From: Rhodococcus sovatensis
GTDB lineage: Bacteria > Actinomycetota > Actinomycetes > Mycobacteriales > Mycobacteriaceae
Assembly (NCBI RefSeq): GCF_037327425.1
Contig: NZ_CP147846.1
Span: 4,464,001-4,528,000 of the forward strand
DNA length: 64,000 nt
Reading direction: 5' to 3'
This document shows positions 44,059 through 52,724 of this stretch, one piece after another. The translations under genes and the position numbers were made by a program. The notes beneath the pieces are model-generated. The model had not been told where the DNA came from. It did no database searches and saw only the letters and a program-made list of their open reading frames with translations. Each line of letters begins with the position of its first letter. Position 1 is the first letter of the stretch.

Positions 44059-45483
44059 TCAGTTCTGCCCAAGATTTTCAATATGCACGCCAATAGAGGT
44101 TGTGTTATATGTTTCGTTGAATCCAAACGGCCTTGCCACCCCGACAAACGTCAGCCGATAGTTTCCAAACCTACCGAACTGCACATGCCGATCTAGTTTA
44201 ACAGTGAATAGTGCGAACGACACAGTCTTTGGCGCGTACGCTCCGACATTGATTCCACCCCTTGCGATATTATCACTACCAGCATCGATACCGTTCGGGT
44301 GGTTGGCGTTTAGAATGATTGTTGATGATTGCACATACGTCACATAGCTTGGCAGGTTTGCCGCAATCACCATATCGACCATGGTCTCGACACTGAGGTT
44401 CTCCGCTCTGATCAAGATCTGAAGGAGGTCCTCGGGCCCTGCGTCGATATGTAAGTTCCAGTCGGCCTTAGGATCAGCCTGCGCCACGCGGACAAAGGTG
44501 TTCACCTTGACTGCTATTGCCGCTATGACAAGGTGCAAATACAAGACACCGTCAACGACAGTTTCGCGACCCACATTCGCGACAACGAGCCCGTGCCGCC
44601 GCAACGCCTGCTCTGCATCGTGAATCCGAAGATTCTGCCGTGGGTCTTCCTCATGGCTTCGCCACTCGAAATGCTTTACCCGAAGACCTGCCGGATCCCC
44701 CTTAAGTTGAAGTTCCAGTTCGTGGACGGCCAGCTCTCGCGAGCCAGCGCGAAGGGAGAGTCGTAGGCCCGATAGCACGTCGCCGTCAGCAGTAGCCTCA
44801 ACGTTGTAGTCAATGAAAAGGCGGACTGGACCAAGATTCTCCGAATTGGCCTGCACGCGATACCTTATCGAGATCTGAGCCATCTTGGGTGACGATTTTA
44901 AGAGCTGGCCTGCGACTTCGCACTCAGCGGGTGGGTTGGCTGCCAGCAACCGCTCTTGCCGTACCTCATCCTGGGACTCGCGTATAAGACGACCCAGAGC
45001 GGACTGGGCGAGCTTTTCGTCCTTGTGACGTATATTCCCCAAAGCAACAAGACGATCCTGCGTCACACGCGCATACTTTTCAGACCTTACTTGGTGATGA
45101 AAATTCACCGCTGCAAAATCCCATTGCTCAAGAAGATCTTGGCATTGCCTTTGACGCACCCTAAATGGGACATTCTCATTACTATCTGCACCAAAGAACG
45201 TGTACGAGAGTAGTCTCAGCTGGTCATCCGTGAATCGCGAGGTCTTTACCAACCCGATATCACTTGACAAGTCAACCATGAGTGCTTTTCGGACCGTGAG
45301 ACATGCGACATGCGCTTCATCTTGTTCCGGCAAGTCGAAGTCCCTCAAAAACCCCAGAATACCCTCGCACTGAGCAACCGTCTCTGGATTCAAACTATTG
45401 TCATTCTTGCTTTTGACGAAAGTTTTTAAATCTTCGAGCAGACGCGATTCTATACCACCGCGCCCGAGCGTACTGTTGGCCAT
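44059..45483 (-). CDS. Large soluble protein with DUF11-like beta segment, unrecognised
   Basis: A 474-residue protein with no signal peptide. The N-terminal half is helical (RLLEDLKTFVKSK, RVRQRQCQDLLEQWDFAAVN). The C-terminal third has NLSVETMVDMVIAANLPSYV and TIILNANHPNGIDAGSDNIA and resembles the beta-sandwich of DUF11-like repeats, unusual in a protein without an export signal. ATG 45483 or the GTG just before it is the start. Low GC content compared with the chromosome suggests foreign origin. Function unknown. Confidence 0.6.
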   Translation of the reverse strand: MANSTLGRGGIESRLLEDLKTFVKSKNDNSLNPETVAQCEGILGFLRDFDLPEQDEAHVACLTVRKALMVDLSSDIGLVKTSRFTDDQLRLLSYTFFGADSNENVPFRVRQRQCQDLLEQWDFAAVNFHHQVRSEKYARVTQDRLVALGNIRHKDEKLAQSALGRLIRESQDEVRQERLLAANPPAECEVAGQLLKSSPKMAQISIRYRVQANSENLGPVRLFIDYNVEATADGDVLSGLRLSLRAGSRELAVHELELQLKGDPAGLRVKHFEWRSHEEDPRQNLRIHDAEQALRRHGLVVANVGRETVVDGVLYLHLVIAAIAVKVNTFVRVAQADPKADWNLHIDAGPEDLLQILIRAENLSVETMVDMVIAANLPSYVTYVQSSTIILNANHPNGIDAGSDNIARGGINVGAYAPKTVSFALFTVKLDRHVQFGRFGNYRLTFVGVARPFGFNETYNTTSIGVHIENLGQN

Positions 45484-45582
45484 CACGGTCGAATTCTACA
45501 ATGCTAAGAATGCTATTGCAATTTTAGCTAGAATATGTTTATATAGTAAAGGCGCAACCTACTATCCGAAGTAGGTGCAAGC

Positions 45583-46080
45583 ATGAACTTTACCAGTGAG
45601 TATTTCAATTCCCGAGATTTCGATCAGAACGAGCAGACAGTCGAGTTCACCGAACTTATTGTCGGCTACCGTGATCTGTTTCTCGCATGGACCCGTCGTT
45701 ATTCACACGACTTTCACGGGCGCCTTCCGAATTCAGCCGGATTGTCTGGGTACTACTTGGAGTGGTGCCTGGATCTGAAGGCACAGTCGAAGCTATCGGG
45801 CACTGGGGAGCCGCTGCGAACAGTGGTCGCTCTCCGAGCAGAAATTCTGCTTGCCGCGATCGATCTCATCCTGCGAAAGCCTGAGGTGTTCGATCACGAG
45901 CGGGACATTGAGTGGTTGGCAGGAAACAATCCCACGATTCCACGCCCATTACGAAGCATCTTCGCGGACTTCAAAGCGAGATCCGATGAGCGTCCTTATG
46001 AGGAATCAACTGAGGCAAGCCGGCTAGAGGGCTGGTACGAGTCGTTGACAACTTATGACGATGTACTGGAAGCCGAATAG
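45583..46080 (+). CDS. Hypothetical soluble protein
   Basis: A 165-residue helical protein (FTELIVGYRDLFLAWTRRYS, LRAEILLAAIDLILRKPEVF) with no recognised domain. Divergent from 45483, with an AT-rich promoter gap between them. Confidence 0.6.
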   Translation: MNFTSEYFNSRDFDQNEQTVEFTELIVGYRDLFLAWTRRYSHDFHGRLPNSAGLSGYYLEWCLDLKAQSKLSGTGEPLRTVVALRAEILLAAIDLILRKPEVFDHERDIEWLAGNNPTIPRPLRSIFADFKARSDERPYEESTEASRLEGWYESLTTYDDVLEAE

Positions 46081-46370
46081 CCCTCGCGGGTTACACGCGT
46101 CCCGAACAGACCCGCCGTACGCTCAAGCTAGCCCACAACCATCCACACTGGTTGCGCCACCACCCACCTTGAAAACTTTCAAGGTGGGTTTTTCTTTTTC
46201 TCCGTCTTGACCAGGCGAAACGCGAGCAAGTAGTGGCCACGAGTCGCCGCACTGCGGCGAAAACTTGCGGTCTAAAAGTTCTCGATTGCTTCGATTGACG
46301 TGTGAGCAGGTCCTCCTCGCCTGGAGATACACCGCTCACGAGCAGTACCTACACAAGGAAGGTCTTTCGC
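46081..46370. other. Intergenic with terminator
   Basis: Contains the terminator at 46163-46193 and the promoter/leader of the small-gene operon starting at 46371. No gene seen. Confidence 0.5.
46163..46193 (+). terminator. Intrinsic terminator
   Basis: Perfect arms CCCACCTTGAAA and TTTCAAGGTGGG with a two-base centre, followed by TTTTTC. It separates the cargo region from the transfer/maintenance operon. Confidence 0.9.
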
Positions 46371-46553
46371 ATGTCGATCGAACAGACGCGGGTCACGCGG
46401 ATGGTGCTAGGTAACGAGACGCGAGCACAGATCGTCGCTACTACCGAAGAACTCGATCGCGTTTTGCACGACCTCGGTGTGCCTTGCCGGGTCTACTACG
46501 CGGCCGACGGCGGAATCGACGAATACAGAACCTTCGGCCGACTCATCGACTAA
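46371..46553 (+). CDS. Small hypothetical protein (transfer operon)
   Basis: A 60-residue soluble protein, MSIEQTRVTRMVLGNETRAQ to YRTFGRLID, with AAGGAAGG upstream. It is the first gene of a closely packed series leading to the coupling ATPase. Function unknown. Confidence 0.65.
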   Translation: MSIEQTRVTRMVLGNETRAQIVATTEELDRVLHDLGVPCRVYYAADGGIDEYRTFGRLID

Positions 46554-46585
46554 CAGATCTCACCAAACAACAAGGAGTCTTTACT

Positions 46586-46921
46586 ATGTCTTCGCTTCAA
46601 CCAGATAGGAACCAGCGGCCTTCGGCTCGAACCGCACGGTGGGTCGAGCGCAAGCTCGACGAGCTCGACGCCACGACCACGGTCGAACTTGCGCACGTCG
46701 ACGCCGTGGTCGAACTGCAACAGGACCAGATTCGCGCGATGAACACCGTCGCCACCTCGGCTCTCGTCGCCACCGCGCAGCTCAGTCAGACGGAGAACAC
46801 GTTGTCGCAGATGGTCCCGCACGCCTCCGGGCGGTTGGCCGCGATTGCCGACCTCGCCACCGTGCAGACTGCCGAGATTCTCGTCGACTCCGCCCGTCGG
46901 ATTCGGAGGGCAGGCGAATGA
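46586..46921 (+). CDS. Small helical protein (transfer operon)
   Basis: A 111-residue all-helical protein with AAGGAG before ATG 46586. Long amphipathic helices (RWVERKLDELDATTTVELAH, HVDAVVELQQDQIRAM) suggest a coiled coil. The stop overlaps the next start (ATGA). Confidence 0.65.
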   Translation: MSSLQPDRNQRPSARTARWVERKLDELDATTTVELAHVDAVVELQQDQIRAMNTVATSALVATAQLSQTENTLSQMVPHASGRLAAIADLATVQTAEILVDSARRIRRAGE

Positions 46922-47160
46922 CCCTCTCGCTGGTGGTGGCGCTCGTCGTTTTCCTGATCGCCGATCTGGTGTGGCTGGCGGCAGCCACCCTCTCAGATCA
47001 TCGGAACAGGGTGGCGACCGTCCGCGAGGAACGACGTCGTATTCGGCGCGAAGAAGCCAACGCCGAACGGCAGCTCCACGCCGTGTCGGAACATGCCCTT
47101 CGCGAGATGCTTCGTGTCGCCCGCGAAGATGCCGCACGCGGTAGGACAGAGAACCGATGA
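46918..47160 (+). CDS. Single-pass membrane protein (transfer operon)
   Basis: An 80-residue protein with one N-terminal membrane helix (LSLVVALVVFLIADLVWLAA) and a charged coiled-coil tail (REERRRIRREEANAERQL). Both ends overlap neighbouring genes by ATGA, so it is part of a coupled operon, probably of the cell-envelope part of a transfer apparatus. Confidence 0.65.
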   Translation: MTLSLVVALVVFLIADLVWLAAATLSDHRNRVATVREERRRIRREEANAERQLHAVSEHALREMLRVAREDAARGRTENR

Positions 47161-47366
47161 CCCCCGCGGTGCTTGCCCAGTCGCTCGACAGTGCCGCCGC
47201 CGACCTCGACGACGTCGTGCTGTGGATCGTCGTCGGGCTGGCGTTCCTGTGGGTCATCGCCATGGCGGCGGAGGTGACGCTGAACAAGGTCAAGCCGGTT
47301 CTCATGTTCATCGTCGTGGCCGCGCTTGTCGGATTGCTCGTCATCAAAGCGTTTACAGCGCTCTAG
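47157..47366 (+). CDS. Two-pass membrane protein (transfer operon)
   Basis: A 69-residue protein with two membrane helices (VVLWIVVGLAFLWVIAMAAE, VLMFIVVAALVGLLVIKAF). Starts in the stop of the preceding gene. Function unknown; the size and layout recall VirB2/VirB3-like or phage-holin-like small proteins, but nothing specific is seen. Confidence 0.65.
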   Translation: MTPAVLAQSLDSAAADLDDVVLWIVVGLAFLWVIAMAAEVTLNKVKPVLMFIVVAALVGLLVIKAFTAL

Positions 47367-47754
47367 ATGACGTGGCCTACCGGCCGGTATTGCGGAATGG
47401 ACAACGCCCCTTGACGGGTCATACGCTGCCCCGCATAGTGATTCAGGAGACGAGCGGGTCACAGCATGACCCGTGTCGACTGAGCCACTGAGAGATTCGC
47501 TCTCGACCAGGGCATTCGCGCACACCTCGCAGCGTGCACGAATGACCGTCGTAGCAGCGACCAGTCCGCCAGTTCAGCATCGTCATCACCGCATCCAGCC
47601 CGAACACCGCTTCGGCGGGTGAGGGCCCCATCCCCACCACGAACAGCTCCTCCGCGATCTTTCAGATCGACGGGAGGTGTCTTTCGTGCACCCAAAATCA
47701 GCCGGGTTCGGGCTGGATGCGCTCTCCACCAACCTAATACGAGAGGAGAAGACC
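47367..47754. other. Intergenic gap within transfer region
   Basis: About 390 bases without a supported gene. A minus-strand 65-codon frame (47443-47640) lacks a ribosome binding site that I can see. The end contains GAGAGGAGAAG, the ribosome site of the next gene. Confidence 0.4.
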
Positions 47755-47955
47755 ATGAGCACAGATCCGTCGAAACGGCACGAAGCTGTCCGTATTCGTG
47801 CCGTCCGAAACGACGAAAATACCGCCGCGCTCCGCAAGATCGCCCGGGCCTGCATCGCCATCGCCCGTCAGCAGATCGAAGAAGAGGAGCGCCAGACACG
47901 GCGGAATTCCGACGCGCAGCCGACGTCGGACGGCAAGGAGGACGATCATGCGTGA
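47755..47955 (+). CDS. Small protein with LRxIARAxIAIARQ motif
   Basis: A 66-residue protein with AALRKIARACIAIARQQIEE, shared with the proteins at 19967 and 24832. The N-terminus is basic and the C-terminus acidic. It overlaps the next ATG by eight bases. The repeated link of this motif with the element's left ends and the coupling ATPase suggests an element-specific function. Confidence 0.65.
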   Translation: MSTDPSKRHEAVRIRAVRNDENTAALRKIARACIAIARQQIEEEERQTRRNSDAQPTSDGKEDDHA

Positions 47956-50062
47956 GCTGCAATGGTGGGAGCTGTTCATGCCGCGCGGCATGACGATCGA
48001 CACCGTCGCCGGCTTCGTCCGACCGCTGGCATCCCGCCCGCGAATCGGCATCCTGCGACGAACCCCGTTGATCGTGATCGAGCAGTGGCAGATCGGCGGC
48101 GACACCCGGTACTTCATGGGACTCGATCTGCCGCTGTCGGCCAGCTTCGCGCGGCAGCAGGCCGATGCCGTCCCCGGCCTGGTGATCCGACAGGTTGACG
48201 ACATCGAGCGACCGACGATTTCTCGCGCTGCGGATATTTCTTTGCGGAGCGCGTCTGCCTCACTTCGTACCGACATGGCCGTCGAGGTCAGTCGAGCAGT
48301 GGGCGCAGCATTGTCCCGCAGCGCCAAGAAGCACGCGTTGGTGCTGCAGTGGATCATCGGCCCCGCTCAGCAACGGCAGGTCAAGCCTGGTGAGTTCAGC
48401 ATTGCCGAGCAACTTGGCCTGACGCAGCGGCGTACTCCGTCAGCTCTCGATTCGTCACAGTGGCGAAAGAAGGCTAGTGAACCACTGTTTGCGGTGCGCG
48501 GCCGTATCGGCACGACGGCCGAAGCAGTGGCACTCGGCGGACTCCGCCGCGCCGTCCAACTCGCCGATAGCGCCGAGGGACACCTCCACGTCGGGCGAGC
48601 CACCGCGCAGACTGCCGACGCGCTCAACTCGCTTCGCACCGGATTGTGGGGCGGCATCCTGAGCGCCAGCGAGCTTGCCGTCATGTTGGCGCTGCCCATC
48701 GACGGCACCGACCGCGCCCTCCCGATCGGCGATCCGGCATCGCCGACGTCCCCAACAGATGGTCGGCTGCTCGGCAGCAGTCTCCATGCCGCATCGATGA
48801 ACGCTCCGGTGATGTTCCCGACCGCCGCCATTCCGACGGGGTTGCTCGTCATCGGGCCCACCGGGAGCGGCAAGTCGAACTTGCTGGCATCCATCGCGTT
48901 GTCGGACATTGCCAACGGACGTCCGGTGGTCGTCATCGAACCCAAGGGCGAACTGTGTGACGCCATCATGGAACGACTCGATCCCGCATACCGCCACCGC
49001 GTCGTCGCGATCGACGCGGGTGAGACCGCACATCCGGTCGGCAGCAACGTCCTCGCCGGTGATCCTGCCGATGCCGAGCGCCGCGCCGATGACATCGTCG
49101 GGCTGTTCCATCAGCTGCACGGCGCTGCGCTCGGGCCCCGGAGTGCCGATGTACTGCTCCACGGGCTGATCCTCGCGGCGAAGATGCCGGGCGGCACCCT
49201 GATCGATGTTCCGGCGTTGCTGACGAACACGAACTTCCGGCGACGAATTGCTCAACAGGTGAGCGATCCCATGGTGCTCGCACCCTGGCTGGCGTGGTTC
49301 GACAATCTGAGCGATTCGGAACGGAGTCAAGTCGTCGCGCCGATTCTCAACAAGCTACGAGGGTTCACCTCGCGGACAAGCATCCGCCGAATGCTCGGGC
49401 AGGCCGACCCTGGGTGGAGCTGGGACGAAGCACTGAAGTCCGGCGGAATCGTGCTGATCTCTCTCAACCGGGGTGTCCTCGGCACGGAAGCCACGGCAAT
49501 AGCTGGATCTCTGCTCCTGGGGCAGCTGTGGGGTGCACTCCAGCGGAGGAGCCGACTCGTCGGCAGCGATCGCAGGCTTGCTTCGATCATCGTCGACGAA
49601 TGGCAACTGTTCACGGGTGGCCTGGACTTCGCCGACGTTCTGGCGACGATCCGCGGGGCGGGGGTGGCCGGGCTGTCACTGGCAAACCAGAATCTCACCC
49701 AGCTCTCACCCCAACTCCGCGCAGCAGTCGCCGCCAACGCCCGCAGCAAGATCACGTTCGCGCCGAGCAAGGACGACGCCAGAACACTGGCCGGGTGGAT
49801 CGATAGCCCGAGCGTCACGCCGGAGGATCTGCTGCGTCTGGGCGAGTACGAAGCGGTCGCATCGATTCGCTCCCAGCCAGGAAGCCCGCATTTCAAGACC
49901 CACGCGCTGCCACGCAGGCGCACCACTGCTGCCGCTGTCCGTGAGATGAGCAGCCACCGATTCGGGCAGTCGGGTCAGGTAGTCGATGCCGAACTCCTCG
50001 CCAAATGGCAAGGACCTGAACCGGATGCAGGAATTGGACGTCAGCGTCGGGGGCCGTCATGA
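47948..50062 (+). CDS. VirD4/HerA-type coupling ATPase
   Basis: A 704-residue P-loop ATPase. Walker A IGPTGSGKSNLLAS (about residues 301-314), VVVIEPKGELCDAIMERL in the TraG/VirD4 position, and Walker B ASIIVDEWQLF (about 546) followed by GVAGLSLANQNLTQLSP, the sensor Gln region. The N-terminal 280 residues lack obvious membrane helices. Such ATPases, often with a replication-relaxation protein, feed DNA into transfer machinery in actinobacterial elements. It is coupled to the 44-residue protein downstream (ATGA). Confidence 0.85.
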   Translation: MRELQWWELFMPRGMTIDTVAGFVRPLASRPRIGILRRTPLIVIEQWQIGGDTRYFMGLDLPLSASFARQQADAVPGLVIRQVDDIERPTISRAADISLRSASASLRTDMAVEVSRAVGAALSRSAKKHALVLQWIIGPAQQRQVKPGEFSIAEQLGLTQRRTPSALDSSQWRKKASEPLFAVRGRIGTTAEAVALGGLRRAVQLADSAEGHLHVGRATAQTADALNSLRTGLWGGILSASELAVMLALPIDGTDRALPIGDPASPTSPTDGRLLGSSLHAASMNAPVMFPTAAIPTGLLVIGPTGSGKSNLLASIALSDIANGRPVVVIEPKGELCDAIMERLDPAYRHRVVAIDAGETAHPVGSNVLAGDPADAERRADDIVGLFHQLHGAALGPRSADVLLHGLILAAKMPGGTLIDVPALLTNTNFRRRIAQQVSDPMVLAPWLAWFDNLSDSERSQVVAPILNKLRGFTSRTSIRRMLGQADPGWSWDEALKSGGIVLISLNRGVLGTEATAIAGSLLLGQLWGALQRRSRLVGSDRRLASIIVDEWQLFTGGLDFADVLATIRGAGVAGLSLANQNLTQLSPQLRAAVAANARSKITFAPSKDDARTLAGWIDSPSVTPEDLLRLGEYEAVASIRSQPGSPHFKTHALPRRRTTAAAVREMSSHRFGQSGQVVDAELLAKWQGPEPDAGIGRQRRGPS

Positions 50063-50193
50063 CGACGGGGCGCCCCACGCAGCGGGCTACCGGTCGGCCT
50101 ACCGTTCGCGTCGAGCCAGAACCATTGCTGGCCTGCGGCATTGCGCAAAAACTGGCGGCGAATCTCAGCGCTCCTCCTAGGGGTTGGGTATGA
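50059..50193 (+). CDS. 44-residue coupled small protein
   Basis: ATG 50059 lies in the stop of the ATPase gene and its TGA (50191-50193) overlaps the ATG of the next gene, so both junctions are ATGA. The sequence MTTGRPTQRATGRPTVRVEP then LLACGIAQKLAANL is basic at the front and helical at the end. Double coupling argues strongly that it is translated. Confidence 0.6.
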   Translation: MTTGRPTQRATGRPTVRVEPEPLLACGIAQKLAANLSAPPRGWV

Positions 50194-51023
50194 GTGCGCC
50201 ATCACCGAGGCGGCGAAATCGGGCGGCGGCACTGTCGGATCGGGACATCGCCGTACTGCGGACGCTCGACAGCTTCCGTCTGGCCACCGGTGAGCATGTT
50301 CGTCGCCTCCACTTCACTGACGGGTCGCCGGTCACGCGGGCCCGCCGATGCCGATCGGTCCTGAAGCGACTGACCGACCACGGCCACATCGGGCGGCTGG
50401 ATCGGCAGATCGGCGGACTGCATGCCGGATCGCAGGGCTTCGTCTACAGCTTGCGGGGGCGAGGATCGGGTGTGCTGGCGCGGATCGACGGCACCGAACC
50501 CCGCCGCAACAGAGGCGAACCGGGGGAACGGTTCGTTGCACACGTCCTGGCCATCACCGAGCTGTACGTACGACTCAGTGAAGCAACCACGCCGAGCGAT
50601 CGGCATGAGCTACTGAGCTTCGATCCCGAACCGACGTGCTGGCGGCGCTATCCGGCACCGCATGGCGGAACCGTCGTCATCCGACCGGATGCTTTCCTCC
50701 GGATTGCCGATGCGGAGTACGAGGATGCCTTCTTCGTCGAACAGGATATGGCCACAGAGAGTCTCGTGACACTCCGAGCGAAGTGCCAGGGGTACGTCGC
50801 GTACTGGCGCTCGGGGAGCGAACAAGCCCGCAGCGGCGTCTTTCCAAAGGTCATTTGGATTGTGCCCAACCAGCGCCGGGCAGAGGGGGTCCGCCAGATC
50901 GTCGGCCGGATGGCGCAATCCGAACGCGCACTCTTTGCCGTCGCAACCGACGCCGATGCGCTCGACGCGTTGCTGCCGATCGAGACCACACCACCAACCA
51001 TGAAAGGAGGCAACGACTCATGA
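50190..51023 (+). CDS. Replication-relaxation family protein
   Basis: A 277-residue protein of the Replic_Relax type: an N-terminal winged helix (SDRDIAVLRTLDSFRLATGE, HVRRLHF), RCRSVLKRLTDHGHIGRL, and a C-terminal region with DAFLRIADAEYEDAFFVEQD and YVAYWRSG. It is found next to FtsK/VirD4-type ATPases in actinobacterial integrative elements and is thought to act as a relaxase-like or DNA-processing factor. ATG 50190 is preferred, given coupling with the 44-residue gene. Confidence 0.82.
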   Translation: MSAPSPRRRNRAAALSDRDIAVLRTLDSFRLATGEHVRRLHFTDGSPVTRARRCRSVLKRLTDHGHIGRLDRQIGGLHAGSQGFVYSLRGRGSGVLARIDGTEPRRNRGEPGERFVAHVLAITELYVRLSEATTPSDRHELLSFDPEPTCWRRYPAPHGGTVVIRPDAFLRIADAEYEDAFFVEQDMATESLVTLRAKCQGYVAYWRSGSEQARSGVFPKVIWIVPNQRRAEGVRQIVGRMAQSERALFAVATDADALDALLPIETTPPTMKGGNDS

Positions 51024-52021
51024 AAACCAATACGATCATCGTCGGCGATGTCCGCGACGTGCTCAACCAGCTTGCCGACGCGAGCGTGGACTGCATCGTG
51101 ACCTCACCGCCGTACATCGGGCTCCGCGACTACGGCCATCCCGATCAACTGGGCGCCGAGCAATCGGTCGACGACTGGGTCAAGAACCTTCGCATCGTCG
51201 CCCAGGGGCTGCAACGCGTCCTGACGCCGAGCGGTTCGCTCTGGCTCAACATCGGGGACAGCTACGCGGCGCACCCGAAGGAGGGTGCCGCGCGTAAGTC
51301 CCTGCTGCTTGGCCCGCAGCGACTGGCGCTTGCACTCGCCGATGACGGCTGGCTAGTGAGGAACGTCGTGGTGTGGGCCAAGCCGAATCCGATGCCGTCG
51401 TCCGTGACGGATCGGCTCAGCACCACCTACGAGACGATCCTGCTCCTGGTGCGCTCCCCCACGTACTACTTCGACCTCGACGCCATTCGCGTAGCCCCAG
51501 TGGACAAGCGGATGCGGGCGCACCGGAAGAGCACTGTCGGCTATCCACCCGTATCGGCCGTGCCGATCGGTGGCGGCGTCGACCGGAATCTCGGACTCGA
51601 CGCCATGAAGCGGCGCGGCGTCAGCGCACACCCACTCGGCAAGTCACCAGGTGACGTCTGGACGATCCCGACAGCCGGATACAAGGGTGCGCATTTCGCG
51701 ACCTATCCACTGGCGCTTGCCGAACGCGCCATCCTCGCTGGCTGCCCCGAACGAGTCTGCGTTGCCTGCGGATCGCCGTGGCGACGCACGCAGCAACCGG
51801 TGAACGGCCGCATGCTGCGCGTCGGCGCCCTGCAACCGTCTTGTACCTGCTCCAGCTGGCGGTGGCGTCCGGGCATCGTACTCGACCCGTTCATGGGTTC
51901 AGGCACGACGGCACTTGCCGCGCAGAAGCACCGCCGCGACTGGGTCGGCATCGAGCTGAACGCCGACTATGCCGAACAGGCTCGCACACGAATAGCCCAG
52001 CATAACAACATAACTGAATAG
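51020..52021 (+). CDS. Site-specific DNA methyltransferase (N4/N6 type)
   Basis: A 333-residue amino-methyltransferase in the order motif IV first: IVTSPPYIGLRDYG (about 26-39), then NVVVWAKPNPMPSS, VWTIPTAGYKGAHFATYP, and the SAM-binding motif DPFMGSGTTALAAQ (about 289-302) near the end. A CVACGSPWRR and CTCSSW cysteine set resembles a zinc finger. No cognate endonuclease lies next to it, so it is a solitary enzyme protecting the element from host restriction, in line with the adjacent ArdA. Confidence 0.9.
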   Translation: MKTNTIIVGDVRDVLNQLADASVDCIVTSPPYIGLRDYGHPDQLGAEQSVDDWVKNLRIVAQGLQRVLTPSGSLWLNIGDSYAAHPKEGAARKSLLLGPQRLALALADDGWLVRNVVVWAKPNPMPSSVTDRLSTTYETILLLVRSPTYYFDLDAIRVAPVDKRMRAHRKSTVGYPPVSAVPIGGGVDRNLGLDAMKRRGVSAHPLGKSPGDVWTIPTAGYKGAHFATYPLALAERAILAGCPERVCVACGSPWRRTQQPVNGRMLRVGALQPSCTCSSWRWRPGIVLDPFMGSGTTALAAQKHRRDWVGIELNADYAEQARTRIAQHNNITE

Positions 52022-52038
52022 AGGAGAACACACGAACC

Positions 52039-52638
52039 ATGGAACACAACATCACACCGAAGACTGATACTAACGACCCATCCGACGTAGCCGAGACCGA
52101 ACGGGTGGCTCGCACCGCGCCCCTGATCTACGTCGCGTCACTGAGCGACTACAACAACGGTGAACTGCACGGACAGTGGATCGACGCCCGTCTCGGCATC
52201 GACGAAATCAACGAGAAGATCGCCGTCATGCTCGCCAACTCGCAGGATCCCGGCGCCGAGGAGTACGCCATCCATGACTACGAAGGCTTCTACCAGTTTC
52301 AAGTCGGCGAGTACGACCGCATCGAAACGGTGCACGCCATCGCCGAAGGCATCCAGGAGCACGGCGAGGCCTATGCCGCCTACGTCGAACTCGTCGGCAC
52401 CGAAGACGCCAGCCTCGACACCTTCGACGATTGCTACCGAGGCACGTACGCAACACTCACGGCCTTCGTCGATCAGTTCGTCGACGACATGGGCTGGCCG
52501 GAGGAAATCGAGAAGTTCGGGGAACGCACCGGACTCGGGCCGTACCTGTCGATCGACTACAGCGACTTGGAATCGAGCATGCGCATGGAATGGGACGTCA
52601 TCGAAGGAGAGGAGGGCGTGCACATATTCACCAGATAA
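52039..52638 (+). CDS. ardA: ArdA-type anti-restriction protein
   Basis: A 199-residue very acidic protein with the ArdA pattern: LIYVASLSDYNNGELHGQWI, AEEYAIHDYEGF, and the long acidic repeats typical of a DNA mimic. ArdA blocks type I restriction enzymes during entry into a new host. Upstream GAGGAG lies near ATG 52039. Position next to the methyltransferase fits a self-protection pair. Confidence 0.9.
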   Translation: MEHNITPKTDTNDPSDVAETERVARTAPLIYVASLSDYNNGELHGQWIDARLGIDEINEKIAVMLANSQDPGAEEYAIHDYEGFYQFQVGEYDRIETVHAIAEGIQEHGEAYAAYVELVGTEDASLDTFDDCYRGTYATLTAFVDQFVDDMGWPEEIEKFGERTGLGPYLSIDYSDLESSMRMEWDVIEGEEGVHIFTR

Positions 52639-52644
52639 CCACTG

Positions 52645-52667
52645 CCCGTTGCCTATTCCACAACGGG
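52645..52667 (+). terminator. Short hairpin after ardA
   Basis: CCCGTTG and CAACGGG arms with a nine-base loop, seven bases after the stop. No strong T-run follows, so termination may be partial. Confidence 0.5.
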
Positions 52668-52724
52668 TCTGCTCTTGCCCCGAAATCGGGAACCTGAGAA
52701 AATGATGAGAAGGAAACCATCACT

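Noticed and set aside
47443..47640. A 65-codon minus-strand frame in the transfer region
   Set aside because: No visible ribosome binding site or family, and against the direction of the operon; left as unsupported.
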